The notes under the pieces were generated by a model. The model saw only the letters and a list, made by a program, of their open reading frames with translations, was not told where the DNA came from and ran no database searches. 64,000 nt of DNA from Pirellulaceae bacterium. Its GTDB lineage: Bacteria > Planctomycetota > Planctomycetia > Pirellulales > Pirellulaceae. Made by a program: the position numbers and the translations under genes. The stretch spans positions 310,001 through 374,000 of the forward strand of contig JAHBXS010000003.1 in NCBI GenBank assembly GCA_019636375.1. The letters run 5' to 3'. This document shows, piece after piece, positions 16,757 through 25,099 of the stretch (position 1 is the first letter of the stretch; each line of letters starts with the position of its first letter).

Positions 16757-17891
16757 CACTTTTTTTTGTCGTTTAACGCCGCAAGGCCGAGGGGCGATTG
16801 CCACGACAATGGTTTGGGGACCGCAGGCTTTGACGGCCGTTGAAACATTCTTTCGCAGGGCGCGCAAGGGGGGCAACTCGGGGACACCCGGATCAGTCGT
16901 CTACGGCTTCTGGAAATCGAGTAATGTAGATGTCGCTGAAGATGTGGTCCTCAGTATTGATGCCCACGGGCGATATTCGATTCATTCGCATGGAGGACTC
17001 ATCAGTCAAAGTTTGATTGCAGGTGATTTGCAACAGCATGGACTGCGAGAAGTTTCTCAGGCTGAATTTGAACTCATCGACAGCGGTAATTTTTGGCTCG
17101 CTCAAATTCGCTTGGCCCTTCAACAAGCAACCACCATATTCGCCGCGCAGTCTTTACTAGACCAACTTCAAGTCTGGCCTGATTGGCTGCGTGAAGTACG
17201 TCAACGGCTGGAAAAAAAAGAGCGTGACGCGGCGCTCGCTCAAATCCAATCGGCAATTCAAAGATCAGCCGTGGCGATTCATTTGACAACCCCTTGGCGA
17301 GTCGTCTTGTGCGGCCAGCCGAATGTTGGCAAAAGTAGTTTAATCAATGCTTTATTAGGCTACGAACGAGTTATCGTTTCCGAACTAGCAGGGACTACCC
17401 GCGACATTGTTCGCCAGTCGGCGGCGATAGGTGGCTGGCCGATAATCTTGACCGACACGGCAGGTTTGCGTGAATCGAACGATGAGATCGAGAAAATCGG
17501 AGTCGAATTGGCGAACCAAGAAGCGGCCGTCGCAGACCTGTTGATCGGTGTTTTTGATGCGAGCCTCCCTTGGTCCGAATCGGATCAGCAATTCCTCGGT
17601 CGTCTTTCACCGCATCTAGTCGTGTTCAACAAGGCAGATATTCTTGTCAGCGATCCGCAACGTCCAGCAGGGTTGCTCGTTTCGGCTAAGGATCAAAGCG
17701 GACTCGACGAGCTACTAACCAAGATTCTACAAGTTTTAATCCCCGATGCATTTGCTCCGAATCTACCGGCTGCTGTTACTTCCGTCATGCTTGATCGTTT
17801 ACACCAACTAAATGCGGATATCTCAGCAGATGATTTTAACTGCGAAGAGCCTTGCTTGACGGGCCTTTTCGACACTTTCAGCATTTCCTAG
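16746..17891 (+). CDS. MnmE/TrmE-like GTPase lacking the C-terminal catalytic Cys motif
   Basis: 381 aa from the ATG at 16746. The frame is open to 16539, but that part overlaps coaX and does not resemble MnmE. The N-terminus resembles the TrmE folate-binding domain (TPQGRGAIATTMVWG). A helical segment follows, then a G domain with G1 GQPNVGKSS, G2 region AGTTRDIV, G3 DTAGLRE and G4 NKAD. MnmE is normally about 450 aa and ends in (F)C(I/L)GK, whose Cys is needed for tRNA wobble uridine modification. Here the C-terminal helical region is short and that motif is absent. It may be a degenerate paralogue or a GTPase with another role. Confidence 0.8.
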   Translation: MANDTFFCRLTPQGRGAIATTMVWGPQALTAVETFFRRARKGGNSGTPGSVVYGFWKSSNVDVAEDVVLSIDAHGRYSIHSHGGLISQSLIAGDLQQHGLREVSQAEFELIDSGNFWLAQIRLALQQATTIFAAQSLLDQLQVWPDWLREVRQRLEKKERDAALAQIQSAIQRSAVAIHLTTPWRVVLCGQPNVGKSSLINALLGYERVIVSELAGTTRDIVRQSAAIGGWPIILTDTAGLRESNDEIEKIGVELANQEAAVADLLIGVFDASLPWSESDQQFLGRLSPHLVVFNKADILVSDPQRPAGLLVSAKDQSGLDELLTKILQVLIPDAFAPNLPAAVTSVMLDRLHQLNADISADDFNCEEPCLTGLFDTFSIS

Positions 17892-18012
17892 GGCGGCGCT
17901 GCGTTGCCTCACCCATTGATCAATCACTCGCACCGTCAGGAACACAATGATAAAATACTTGAGGCGTTTAATTTCGGTCTCTCTCTTCCTCTTCTAGCGT
18001 CAAGGTGATGAT

Positions 18013-19098
18013 ATGGCTACTGCTCCAGTGGTTGTCAAAGTTGATCTGCCCGAAACGCCTTACGAGATCGTGATCCAACCGGGTTTGCTCGATCAATTCT
18101 CCCTTCCCGAAGGTTTCGCAATCCGCTACCCGCGTGCGGTCTTCATCACTGACGATCATGTCGGCAAATTGTGGCTGGCCAAACTAAAAAGGCGACTCAA
18201 AAAGACTATCGCCCAAGTCGACTCCATCGTTGTGCCGCACGGTGAACGGGCTAAATCGGTAGAGGTAGCGAACTCGATTTGGCAGCGACTTCTGACTTTT
18301 AACGCTGATCGTCACACGTTGATCATTGCACTCGGTGGTGGCGTCATCGGAGATTTAGCTGGGTTTGTTGCCGCGACTTACATGCGCGGTTTGGATTTTG
18401 TCCAAGTCCCCACCACGCTATTAGCTCAAGTCGATAGCAGCGTTGGCGGAAAGGTCGGGGTGAATCTTCCCCAAGGCAAAAATCTTGTCGGAGCATTCTG
18501 GCAACCAAAATCGGTCTTAATCGACCCGGCGGTGTTGAGCACCCTCAGCGATCGTGAGTACCGCGCGGGGCTCGCCGAAGTCATAAAATACGGCGTGATT
18601 TTAGACGAAAACTTTTTCACAGAACTTGAAAAAAATGTGATCGGATTAGTCGCTCGAAACGTTGATGTCATGCAACATGTCGTGGCCCGATGTTGCGAAA
18701 TCAAGGGGACAATTGTAGTGGCCGACGAGCGTGAAACATCGGGCCGGCGAGCTTTGTTGAACTTTGGTCACACGTTTGGTCACGCCTTGGAACAGGTCAC
18801 TGGCTACAGCAAAATTTTGCACGGAGAGGCGGTCGCCATCGGAATGTGTAGCGCGATGAGACTTGCCGTGAATCTCAAAATGATCGACGACGACTTAAAA
18901 GCCCGCGTTGAAGACCTCCTTGTGATTCTTGGACTCCCCACGAAATTTCCAAAAATCCCGGCAGATCAAATTTTGGCGGCGATGCAAAACGACAAGAAAA
19001 AAGGGGCTGCCGGAGTGCAATTGGTTCTGCCCTCCAAACTGGGTTCTGGTAAACTAGTGCCTTGGCCCGGTGACGATGCCGTAAAAAATGTTTTGTAA
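18013..19098 (+). CDS. aroB: 3-dehydroquinate synthase
   Basis: 361 aa, the normal length. It converts DAHP to 3-dehydroquinate, the second step of the shikimate pathway, using NAD+ and a divalent metal. The NAD site GGGVIGDLAGFVAATYMRG, the VPTTLLAQVDSSVGGKVGVN segment and the metal-binding RRALLNFGHTFGHALE and HGEAVAIGM stretches are all present. A GGTGATGAT sequence just upstream supports the ATG at 18013. dprA follows after 38 bp. Confidence 0.97.
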   Translation: MATAPVVVKVDLPETPYEIVIQPGLLDQFSLPEGFAIRYPRAVFITDDHVGKLWLAKLKRRLKKTIAQVDSIVVPHGERAKSVEVANSIWQRLLTFNADRHTLIIALGGGVIGDLAGFVAATYMRGLDFVQVPTTLLAQVDSSVGGKVGVNLPQGKNLVGAFWQPKSVLIDPAVLSTLSDREYRAGLAEVIKYGVILDENFFTELEKNVIGLVARNVDVMQHVVARCCEIKGTIVVADERETSGRRALLNFGHTFGHALEQVTGYSKILHGEAVAIGMCSAMRLAVNLKMIDDDLKARVEDLLVILGLPTKFPKIPADQILAAMQNDKKKGAAGVQLVLPSKLGSGKLVPWPGDDAVKNVL

Positions 19099-19136
19099 TC
19101 CAACCCCGTCCCCGATCTTTGGGATGAAAGCCTGCC

Positions 19137-20285
19137 GTGAACGATAGTCTGACCAACGATTCTCCGACGAACCCACCTGAGCCCAGTGATTCGCAACTGG
19201 CTTCGCTACGACTTTCGCAGGTCAGTGGGATTGGTCCCCGACTCTATCGAGATCTGATTGAGCACTTCGGTACCGCAGAGCGAGTCTTAGCTGCGCCACC
19301 CAACCAACTGCAGGAAGTCCCCGGCGTGGGACCAAAACTTGCGCGGGCCATCGTGATGGCCGACAGCGAAGTCAAAATCGAAGAACTTCTTAAGCTCTGC
19401 CGCGATGAAAACATCGAATTGCTCTTTTGCGACGACCCCACCTATCCTCGCTTGTTGACCGAGATTCATGATCCTCCGGTTGTGTTGTTTATTAAGGGCT
19501 CACTCCTGCCTGCCGATCAATTGAGTATCGCGATTGTCGGTTCGCGACATGCGACGCAATATGGTTTGAAAGTCGCCGAGCAACTTGCACATGGACTCAG
19601 CATGGTTGGACTGACGATTGTCTCGGGACTGGCTCGCGGGATCGATCAAGCCGCTCATCGTGCGGCCATCACGGCGGGCGGGCGAACACTGGCCGTTCTA
19701 GGTAGCGGGGTGCTGGACGTTTATCCGCCCGAGAATCTAAACCTTTCTCGTCAGGTAGCTGAATCAGGTGCCCTGATTTCGGAGTTCCATCCTTTGGCTC
19801 CGCCGCGCGGCAGTTACTTTCCGCAAAGAAATCGCATCGTGTCAGGTTTGTCTCTGGGGACGATCGTTGTCGAAGCCGCTGATCGGAGCGGGGCACTGAT
19901 CTCCGCCCGCTTGGCAATGGAACAGGGCCGCGAGGTATTCGCTGTGCCGGGCCGAATCGATTGCCGCATGTCACATGGGACCAACCGCTTGATTCGCGAC
20001 GGTGCCAAACTGATTCAAAGCGTTGACGATGTTTTGGAAGAACTGGGGCCTTTGGTGGCACCTGTACAAAAGAACCAAGAGACCCGAGTCCATCACCCCG
20101 CAGAACTGAAACTTAACGAGCGCGAAACGGCCGTTTTGCAGGCGATCAGCGTCGAACCAACCTCGATCGATGAGATCGTTGCGAAGACTCAAATTCAAGT
20201 CCATCATGTTTTGGCAACCTTGAGCGCCTTAGAAATTCGCCGCTTAATTCGGCGACTCAGCGGATCAAGCGTCGTGCGCGTGTAA
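19137..20285 (+). CDS. dprA: DNA-processing protein DprA (Smf)
   Basis: 382 aa from a GTG start at 19137; no ATG lies close downstream. The N-terminal region (about 22-75) has two helix-hairpin-helix turns, VSGIGPRL and VPGVGPKLARAI. The Rossmann-like DprA core follows, with IVGSRHATQYG, VSGLARGIDQAAH, AVLGSGVLDVYPPEN and the SYFPQRNRIVSGLS signature. The C-terminus (about 315-382) is a winged helix of the DprA_WH type. DprA loads RecA on incoming single-stranded DNA during natural transformation. It suggests, but does not prove, competence in this organism. Confidence 0.95.
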   Translation: MNDSLTNDSPTNPPEPSDSQLASLRLSQVSGIGPRLYRDLIEHFGTAERVLAAPPNQLQEVPGVGPKLARAIVMADSEVKIEELLKLCRDENIELLFCDDPTYPRLLTEIHDPPVVLFIKGSLLPADQLSIAIVGSRHATQYGLKVAEQLAHGLSMVGLTIVSGLARGIDQAAHRAAITAGGRTLAVLGSGVLDVYPPENLNLSRQVAESGALISEFHPLAPPRGSYFPQRNRIVSGLSLGTIVVEAADRSGALISARLAMEQGREVFAVPGRIDCRMSHGTNRLIRDGAKLIQSVDDVLEELGPLVAPVQKNQETRVHHPAELKLNERETAVLQAISVEPTSIDEIVAKTQIQVHHVLATLSALEIRRLIRRLSGSSVVRV

Positions 20286-20317
20286 GTGTTCGCGAGAGGG
20301 AGCAATCAGGATCAAAC

Positions 20318-21289
20318 ATGGTTTCCAAACGAGCCGCCGCCATCGTCGGCCCCACTCCTGAAACACTGTACTGGGCCATCGAACATCCTTGCCCCTGGCG
20401 GAAGCCGCTCGATAAATCCCTCGCCATGGGTGCCTTTCGCGATCTCCGAGCGCTGCGCGAACTATCGTTGGCAATAGCTGAGAATCGCATCGAATCGGGA
20501 ATCGCCTTGCATCCGCGAACTCGGCAAAATGATGGCTCGGCTGTGCTGGGTTTTTTCGTTGCCGAAGTCGAGCAAACGTACGACGGGCGGGACTACATCG
20601 AACATTCATGCGGCTCATGCCCTGCGAACTCAGCAAAAGCCAATGGTGGTTGGGCAGGCTGTTACGGTTGGCTTCCGTTGTGGAGGAGTGATGCCGCAGA
20701 TGACTTCACTGAGTCCGAATTTTACAAACCCCATCTGCTACACCATTTGGTTGATCAAGCGATCTTTCAAACAGTAAGCCAAACTGAATTTAGCCGTATT
20801 TTTATGCCGACAAAACTCGGCTGGTACGGCATGTGGATGAAGACCCCTTGGAATTCGGAGCAAATAACGCTGGGCTTAAAAATTCTCCGCGAGGTCTTGC
20901 AGGAACCAAGAACCACATCACCTGAATTCCAAACGCCATCTCCACTCAATGGTGAACGCACCATCGAAAAAAATTTATTGGCCTTGATTGATGCGTTGAC
21001 GTTGGCTGCCGATGCGAATCTGCCAATCCATTTCGAATTGTGTCCGGCAGGATTTTCCGATGGGGCCACTTGGAGCCTTCCTTCCCACTGCGGTCGCTGT
21101 CGGGCTCAGAGGACCGAAAAAATTTGCCCAACCTGTGGAATACATGGGGACCTGCAACCAGCTCGGCGTCGCCGGGTCTTGGGGTTAAGACCCTATATGC
21201 GGCTCGCTGAGATTATCGGCGCAGAGGCAACTGAAGAACTGGCTGCTCGGTATCGAAATCGAGCGGAAAACATGAAGGACGGCTTGTAA
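20318..21289 (+). CDS. Hypothetical protein with C-terminal zinc ribbon
   Basis: 323 aa, ATG at 20318, starting 32 bp after dprA. No family recognised. Cysteines occur in two groups: CGSCPANS with a nearby Cys at about residues 96-115, and a C-terminal knuckle CGRCRAQ...CPTCGIHGD at about 258-280 that looks like a classic zinc ribbon. The middle is Trp-rich. Nothing indicates secretion or membrane insertion. It could be co-transcribed with dprA. Confidence 0.7.
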   Translation: MVSKRAAAIVGPTPETLYWAIEHPCPWRKPLDKSLAMGAFRDLRALRELSLAIAENRIESGIALHPRTRQNDGSAVLGFFVAEVEQTYDGRDYIEHSCGSCPANSAKANGGWAGCYGWLPLWRSDAADDFTESEFYKPHLLHHLVDQAIFQTVSQTEFSRIFMPTKLGWYGMWMKTPWNSEQITLGLKILREVLQEPRTTSPEFQTPSPLNGERTIEKNLLALIDALTLAADANLPIHFELCPAGFSDGATWSLPSHCGRCRAQRTEKICPTCGIHGDLQPARRRRVLGLRPYMRLAEIIGAEATEELAARYRNRAENMKDGL

Positions 21290-21321
21290 CAGTTCACTAT
21301 TTTTTAAGCAAAAAAATCCTA

Positions 21322-21404
21322 AATCAGCTTGAATCAGGCGGGAATCAGCTCGAATCAGGCGGGCGAGACGCCCGAGATCCCGGGAACGCGGGCGTCTCGC
21401 CCGC
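21322..21404. repeat. 21-bp tandem duplication plus perfect 16-bp hairpin between convergent genes
   Basis: Two 21-bp units stand directly in tandem (21322-21342 and 21343-21363) with one mismatch. They run into a perfect 16-bp inverted repeat (21359-21374 and 21389-21404, G/C-rich, containing GGGCGAGACGCCC) with a 14-nt loop. It lies between the ends of two convergent genes and could terminate both transcripts, although no T-run follows. Confidence 0.8.
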
Positions 21405-21503
21405 TAATTGCTCCTGATTTGCTTCTGCCATTCAAATTCGTGGTCGGTTTCTACAGTTTGATAAGTCTCCTGCCTGCCCTACGTCTCACGACACCACTAA
21501 CGG

Positions 21504-23081
21504 TTACTCGTTTTCCTTGTCGGGGATTCGCTCTTTGATTTCCTTGATCGACTCTTCAACTTTTTCGCGAATCTCGTCCTTGATGGCTTTTGCATCTTTG
21601 GTTTTGTCCTCCAAGCCCTTGAGTGACTCTTCGACCTTTTCTCGGATTTCGTCACCAATTTTTTCTATTTCGGCTTTGTTGAAGCGCTCAGAGTTATCGG
21701 GGATATCCATTTTCTTGAGTTGTCGCTCAACGGAGTTGGCAACTCGTTGTTGCTGCTCTTCATCAAGGTCCGACCAGGGCTTGCCAAACGCAACGTCTGC
21801 CCACAGCTCTTTGAGCGAGTCGGCGTCCTCGGAAACTCCTTCTGCTGACAGATGAGCTGAGGTCAAGGGAAACCGCGTGGAGACATACAAGCGAGCCGTG
21901 ACTTCGCGGTCGCCGACTTGGGATTTCGCGGCGACCCAATTGGCGCGCCCTTTTTCGTCGATCCCTAAGGAGAAATCACTGAACTCCGAGTCGCCGAGTT
22001 TAAAAGAGCCTTCCGATTCAACCGCCGTCAATGTTTTTCCGACTTTCGCCCTTAAATTGACTTCGCTGGCATGGATTCCAGCCTGCCGAACACGAATAAA
22101 CTTATCTGGTGAAAAACTACTGAACTGAACTTCAGTTGGTTCGCGACGTCCGTTCGATGAGAACTTGATTTGCTCGCCAAAAACCGAGCCGCGGTAAATA
22201 AATTCACGACTGGAGTCGAGCTCGTAGTCGATTTCAAATGGTATTTCAGAGATCACATAATCATTGCTGCCCGGTTTCAAAGAACCCGACATATTTCTCC
22301 CTCGTTGGGTAGGGCCGCGAACTCCGCCAGGGACCGTGGCCACATCAATGTTGTCAGTTTTAATTCGGAGGTCGCCGATGTCAGCAATATCTCCGCCGAT
22401 AATGTTGAGCCCTTGGTAGCTGATTTCGTCAATATGGTACTCAAACTCAGTTTGTGGATCGATCAGTTTTAAATCGGTAATCACGACTTTGTCGACCCGA
22501 AATTCATCTGACGAACCAAACGATACATTTGAGATTTCTCGGTGGAAACCTTCCAAGAAGGACCCCAACCCCTCGATCAAATTTGATCCTCCGGTGTCAT
22601 TGGAGGAGAAAGGCATGTACAGCTCTCCTGAGCTCATACTGATCTCTTCCACGACGAACCCGGAACTGAACATTCCGCCCCCCCGATATTTGAGCTTCAG
22701 GTCTTTAAATTTGTTGTTGTATTTCTTTTTTACGACGACCGGAGTTCCGTTGACATCTGTGGCCATGGAAATATCGACTGGAACTTCGACAGAATCAACC
22801 TCGACTCCGCTGGTGATGTTGCCGCGGAGACCCTCGATCTTGGCCCCGGATTTTTCGAACTGTCGAGCGGCCATATTCAGTGGCCACGCGGTGTAGAACA
22901 TGGCGTAATATCCAAATCCGCATAAGCCGACCATCAGCGCCAACATGCCGCCGCAACCGATCACAAAACAACCACACGCCTTCCCTGCTCCACCTCCCGA
23001 GCCACTGGTGGAGAGTTGATCGGGCTTGCCGGGAAACGGCTTATTAGGACCAACCGGGGGAAACGGAGAGTTCTGGCTCAT
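21504..23081 (-). CDS. Single-pass membrane protein of unknown function with charged C-terminal repeats
   Basis: 525 aa. A Pro/Gly-rich N-terminus leads into a Cys/Gly-rich transmembrane helix at about residues 36-62. A large beta-rich extracytoplasmic domain (about 70-430) follows. The last 80 residues are strongly charged and contain a duplicated segment, DEIREKVEESLK and DEIREKVEESIK, predicted helical or coiled coil. No enzyme motif is visible. It is probably a surface or periplasmic structural protein. It is separated from the IS-containing region by about 225 bp. Confidence 0.75.
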   Translation of the reverse strand: MSQNSPFPPVGPNKPFPGKPDQLSTSGSGGGAGKACGCFVIGCGGMLALMVGLCGFGYYAMFYTAWPLNMAARQFEKSGAKIEGLRGNITSGVEVDSVEVPVDISMATDVNGTPVVVKKKYNNKFKDLKLKYRGGGMFSSGFVVEEISMSSGELYMPFSSNDTGGSNLIEGLGSFLEGFHREISNVSFGSSDEFRVDKVVITDLKLIDPQTEFEYHIDEISYQGLNIIGGDIADIGDLRIKTDNIDVATVPGGVRGPTQRGRNMSGSLKPGSNDYVISEIPFEIDYELDSSREFIYRGSVFGEQIKFSSNGRREPTEVQFSSFSPDKFIRVRQAGIHASEVNLRAKVGKTLTAVESEGSFKLGDSEFSDFSLGIDEKGRANWVAAKSQVGDREVTARLYVSTRFPLTSAHLSAEGVSEDADSLKELWADVAFGKPWSDLDEEQQQRVANSVERQLKKMDIPDNSERFNKAEIEKIGDEIREKVEESLKGLEDKTKDAKAIKDEIREKVEESIKEIKERIPDKENE

Positions 23082-23419
23082 ATTCGTAAAAGCTCCAAAA
23101 TTGCTTAGGGCGTCGTTTTTTTAGGTGTTTCAGTGATTCGTTCAATACGGAGGAATCTTTGATCGCGTCTGAAAATCTCTCAATAAGTTTACCAAATTCG
23201 CGTTGTTTCCGGGTGTGAAAAAAGTTCTCGTCACTTCAAGACGGCTGTTTGTGAAAGTCCACCATATTGTCAAACCGCTTTCACAACTGCATATTGAGGC
23301 ACTTGGAGCCTATCCCAAAAGGGGTCAGACCCTCTCCGGCTAGGCAGCAAAACAACGTTAAATTTCGCTTAGCCTCCAAAGGGTCTGACCCGAATGGCAC
23401 TGTCGGGTTTTAAGTTGTC

Positions 23420-24853
23420 TTATGTACACGTTTTTCGCAATTCATTGCGCAATACCTGCCTGTGTTTCTGCATAAGTTTATAGCCGTGTCGCCTTCGTTT
23501 CAATACACGTGGCTCTAGCCTGCCTGGGCGATTGGCGACCTCGCAGGCCGCGATCTGTTTGAGCATCAGCCTCAAGTAGCCATCGAGTCGCGCAGGATCA
23601 ATGATCGCGAGAGACAATTGCATCCACGATGCCAGCACGTATTGGCAGGTGCTGGTAAAACTTATTTGGCGCGGCTGTTTGTGGTGGAGCAGAGCAGCTC
23701 CAGCAGCAGTTGTGCGAATGAGGTTGTAGCCGAGAATCGTCGTCCAGACTTCTCGATAGATCATTTCAGGTTTTTTGCAGCGAACATGAGCCAGATTCAG
23801 ATTGGACTTGATGCTACGGATGTCCAATTCCGAATTCCAGCGAAATCCATACAATTCGGCAATGTCTTCGACGGTATGCTGCTCGGGATTCGTCAGTGTT
23901 GTGATGATTTCGATGGTTTGTGTACGACGACCAGGCTCGACAATCTGAAAACGCAACTCGCGCAAAGTCAGTGTTTCCGGAATCATTGCATACGTTGCCT
24001 CGTCCATCCAACTGGGCTTTTCTGGTCGAGTCCACACGATGAGGTGGTCGTTCTTGCCGAGTCTCTTGCCACGTCGGAAATCGGTCTTATGACGCCGGTG
24101 ATGCTTGCGGGCACAGGTCTGGATTCCTTGACAATGCAGCAACGCGATCATCATAAACGAACAATAGTACCGGTCCATCACGGCAATATCTCCTTCTGCA
24201 AACGAATCAAGAATCTTCCTCAGTAAGGCAGATTCGCCTGTTTCTTTGCCTTGGTACGGCCCGAATTCCATGTCCATTACTGTGGCAGTTGCCAATGAGA
24301 TAATGGCTACGGCGCGAGCAATGGGCAAACCGACTCCGGGTGTTTGTGATTTTGGATGGGGGTACATGGCTTGGTTCTCCGGTGTATCAGGCATCGTGAA
24401 GGTAAAGCCATCGACGAGTTTGGCGTGATGGACTCCTTTCCACAGCCAAGACGGCTCAGCCGCTTGTTCCAGCTCTTCGGCTATTTCGCCGCTGAGGTCA
24501 CGTAATGCCGCGCCTGATAGTTTAGCGCGAGCTTTGCAGTAATCGCCGGTGTCTTCCGTCGGTACGTCTAGCCCTTGTAGCTCACAGTAGCTGACGACGC
24601 GTGCCACCGCTGATTGGCACGAAGCCTCCTTGCCATCTCTTAGGACTTGCGAGAGAAAGGCCCAAACCACAATGGCTGTCGAGTAAATGCCATGCAGGCC
24701 AAACAACGCTCTGTGTTTTCGGAAGACTCGTTCGATACGCTCAGCCGAGAGAATCTCGGCAAAGGGTAGGCCCTTACCCGATAGAAATACATCCACAACT
24801 TTTTGATAATTGCGACTGTCCTGAGGCGGAAATTTTGGTATATCTCCAGACAT
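23420..24853 (-). CDS. IS4-family DDE transposase
   Basis: 477 aa, full length. The RNase H-like catalytic core shows a first Asp in KLVDGFTF (about residue 168), a second Asp in AVMDRYY, and a YREK signature in YGFRWNSELDIRSIK: Y-(2)-R-(3)-E-(6)-K, the diagnostic spacing of IS4-family transposases, including the catalytic Glu. It acts on the terminal repeats at 23392 and 25024. Its ribosome-binding site is inside a hairpin (24860-24899), which should limit expression when the element is transcribed from outside. The frame is unbroken, so activity is plausible. Confidence 0.95.
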   Translation of the reverse strand: MSGDIPKFPPQDSRNYQKVVDVFLSGKGLPFAEILSAERIERVFRKHRALFGLHGIYSTAIVVWAFLSQVLRDGKEASCQSAVARVVSYCELQGLDVPTEDTGDYCKARAKLSGAALRDLSGEIAEELEQAAEPSWLWKGVHHAKLVDGFTFTMPDTPENQAMYPHPKSQTPGVGLPIARAVAIISLATATVMDMEFGPYQGKETGESALLRKILDSFAEGDIAVMDRYYCSFMMIALLHCQGIQTCARKHHRRHKTDFRRGKRLGKNDHLIVWTRPEKPSWMDEATYAMIPETLTLRELRFQIVEPGRRTQTIEIITTLTNPEQHTVEDIAELYGFRWNSELDIRSIKSNLNLAHVRCKKPEMIYREVWTTILGYNLIRTTAAGAALLHHKQPRQISFTSTCQYVLASWMQLSLAIIDPARLDGYLRLMLKQIAACEVANRPGRLEPRVLKRRRHGYKLMQKHRQVLRNELRKTCT

Positions 24854-24859
24854 GAAAAA

Positions 24860-24899
24860 CCCTCCTTGGCTTTTTCACTAGCCAGTGAACCAAGGAGGG
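24860..24899 (-). promoter_or_regulatory. 5' leader hairpin hiding the transposase ribosome-binding site
   Basis: On the minus strand a 10-bp perfect stem pairs CCCTCCTTGG with CCAAGGAGGG (24890-24899 with 24860-24869). The second arm contains the AAGGAGGG Shine-Dalgarno sequence, 6 nt before the transposase ATG at 24853. The loop itself contains a smaller hairpin (TTCACT/AGTGAA). Comparable leader hairpins in IS10 and IS50 block translation from read-through transcripts. That comparison is inference. Confidence 0.75.
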
Positions 24900-25099
24900 C
24901 TTCATTTTAATACCAAGGTCGGCTCAATTTCGCAAGATCGCCTTGGCCGGAGCAGATTTTAAAAAATTGTCCGCTTCAGTCCTAGATCAATCTGCGCGCA
25001 TTCATCAACCCGACAGTGCCATTCGGGTCTGACCCCTTTTGGGATAGGCACTTGGTTTCAAAAAAATCGCGATTGTCACACTCGGAGTTCAGAATTTTC

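Larger units (their letters stand above)
23392..25024. mobile_element. IS4-family insertion sequence, 1,633 bp, apparently intact
   Basis: The ends are perfect 18-bp terminal inverted repeats, GAATGGCACTGTCGGGTT at 23392-23409 and its complement at 25007-25024. It is flanked by an 11-bp direct duplication GGGTCTGACCC at 23381-23391 and 25025-25035. An 11-bp duplication fits the 10-12 bp range of IS4-family elements. One uninterrupted transposase gene fills the element. Identical TIRs and duplications suggest recent insertion. Confidence 0.93.
23306..25051. repeat. Palindromic MITE/REP-like repeat, copy 3, split by an insertion sequence
   Basis: The left part (23306-23391) carries the 27-bp arm and the same interior as copy 1 in inverted orientation. 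The right arm resumes at 25025-25051 after the insertion sequence. Removing the IS and one copy of the 11-bp duplication restores an intact repeat of the same length as the other copies. 23082-23305, upstream of it, contains no gene. Confidence 0.87.

Noticed and set aside
25016..25099. Upstream extension of the WalJ-type gene
   Set aside because: It reads through the IS terminal repeat and the palindromic repeat; the family start SLQSGSSGNC fits the ATG at 25100.
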